The position numbers and the translations under genes were made by a program. Below, piece by piece: positions 62,632 through 64,000 of a stretch of DNA of 64,000 nucleotides; positions within the stretch are counted from its first letter, which is position 1; the number at the start of each line of letters is the position of its first letter. This DNA comes from Porphyra umbilicalis (taxonomy: Eukaryota; Rhodophyta; Bangiophyceae; Bangiales; Bangiaceae), in the NCBI GenBank assembly GCA_002049455.2, contig KV919038.1, forward strand, positions 42,457 through 106,456, in the 5' to 3' direction. A model generated the notes under the pieces. The model ran no database searches. It was not told the origin of the DNA and was given only the letters and a program-made list of their open reading frames with translations.

Positions 62632-64000
62632 TTGTTGACTGGTGCTCGACGGCCGCGTGGCCACGCATGCTCGGTCGGGTCGATTGTGACCTGTAAGGTG
62701 TGGGAACGGAGAGCATGAGAGGTCCTTGCACGTTGTTGGTTCGGTGCTTCCACGCCTCAAACGACGGAGCTCTGGATCTGCGCTGGACGCCTTGTTGCAC
62801 AATCCCCGGCACATCGGCGCTCCCCCACGACCTCCCGCCCGCCACCGCGGATCCGCGGATTTTCCGCCCCGGGGCTGTGCAGCCACCTCGTTGTAGAGGG
62901 CACCTTTGCGCTTGCCGTCTCTATGAGCGATACGAGCCTGGTGACGGCGTCTGCTGCTGGCCGCCTGCTGCAGCTCCTGCTGGCCGCCCCCTTGTCGTGG
63001 CCGACATTTGAGTCGCTGCGTCGCCTTCCTGACCATCCCCACGCATGTCAGTGGGTGCGCTATTCACGTTGTATGACCATGAACAGCTGATTCCGACGTG
63101 TATTCGTTGCTGTCTGAGAGCCCGTGTACGCTGGTCCGTCCATCCGCCGACGCCGCAACTACTGCTCACTGTCAGCCATGTCCAGCCGGGTACTGCAGCT
63201 CTCTCCTGGGGGGGTGCCACTGCTTGGCGCCGGGCGGTTGGGCGTCGGCGGGCTTCTACCCGCCCGGGTCTGGCGGCCAGGGGCGGGATGGCGGATGAGG
63301 CGGCACCGCGCGTTGCCCGCGTTGGCGACGGCTGTGGTCGGCGGCGGTGGGTGCCGCCTTGCGTGGGGGCGCCTTAGACGCCGGTGCCGGCCGCCTCCTC
63401 CATCGCGGCGCCGAGCCGCACGTCCGCCCTCTCGCGCTCCCCAATCCTCTCCCGCCCTTCATGGCTGCCTCCGCAGCGGGGACCTGTGTCCCCCCTCTCG
63501 TTTGTTTGCTTGGATCCTATTAGCTCTTCTCTTGTTCGTTAGTGAGCCACGTAGTTTAGCCAATCACATGACGTAAACGTACTTAAGGCACCCCGGTCCC
63601 CTCCATGCGGGCGCTCGTACAATGCACACACATGGTTTCGACTTTAATTGCGGCGGAGATGAAAAGAAGGGGGGCTACTGTACATCCGGCCAAATCCTTT
63701 GAAAATGTCTGTCGAGCGGTCTTGTCGGCCAATTGAGGCAAAAGAACAAAACAAAACTCTTCCAATGTTTGCGTGCGCACGTGGGCAGGCGGAAGCTTTT
63801 TTGCGCCAACCTGGGGAGGGGCCTGGCACAGGTGACGTCGATGGCCACAGGAGAATATGAGCATCAGTACACATCGTTGGTTGCGTCCCTAAGCAAAAGA
63901 GATGGACTTAATACAATATTGAACAGAGAAAATGATGAGAAAAAAGAACAAAGTCACAAGAAAATGATCAAAGAAAGCTGATAATCTCATTTATTTTGGC

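Larger units (their letters stand above)
61728..64000. other. Intergenic region to the right edge
   Basis: About 2.3 kb. 61730-62900 is GC-rich without a recognisable gene but with two perfect palindromes (62189-62209 and 62606-62631). 63000-63600 is mixed. 63600-64000 is AT-rich with A-rich tracts near the edge. Open frames match no family. Confidence 0.45.

Overview
This window reads as nuclear DNA of a photosynthetic eukaryote with a very GC-rich genome. The evidence is a retromer subunit gene split by six GT-AG introns, nicastrin, a DNAJC17-like protein, a large PPR protein and a plastid-type DUF3593-DUF2499 protein, with very long runs of G and C throughout. Compact genes, few introns and Ala/Gly/Pro-rich proteins suggest a bangiophyte red alga of the Porphyra/Pyropia type. 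That is inference from style; a green alga or haptophyte is not excluded.

Layout. 0-17 kb: 5' part of a RecQ helicase (-), secreted choice-of-anchor A protein (-), DNAJC17-like J protein (+), DUF3593-DUF2499 plastid membrane protein (-), type II membrane sulfotransferase (+), VPS29 in seven exons (+), a doubtful small gene (-), and a large secreted phytase-like/choice-of-anchor I protein (-). 19-22.4 kb: nicastrin (-). 22.6-26 kb: a less GC-rich island with a foldback element, palindromes and tandem repeats. 27-41 kb: bZIP-like factor (+), about 1,350-residue PPR protein (-), plastid-type calcineurin-like phosphoesterase (+) and a charged protein ending in a tomosyn-like R-SNARE motif (-, one intron). 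42-46 kb: low-complexity genes next to a near-identical inverted repeat pair. 46-56.8 kb: a gene-poor, balanced-composition mobile-element region with an intact pogo-like transposon (TA target duplication), a MITE nested in its left terminal repeat and a separate MITE sharing its terminal sequence. 56.8-61.7 kb: a doubtful membrane protein, a secreted alpha/beta hydrolase and a second choice-of-anchor A protein. The rest is intergenic.

Two features dominate. First, ten or more genes switch reading frame exactly inside a run of G or C while the protein family continues across it, so run lengths in this assembly (or real slippage) must be resolved before any protein is used. Second, on the coding strand C-runs cluster at gene starts and G-runs at stop codons, which looks like strand-polarised punctuation of transcription units.

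The genes are mostly unrelated housekeeping functions: retromer and SNARE-like (membrane traffic), nicastrin (intramembrane proteolysis), PPR, DUF3593-DUF2499 and phosphoesterase (organelle), RecQ (DNA repair). Three secreted proteins of mostly bacterial-type surface families (two choice-of-anchor A, one choice-of-anchor I) could belong to the cell wall or surface. No core promoter motif, RNA gene, CRISPR array or riboswitch could be supported.
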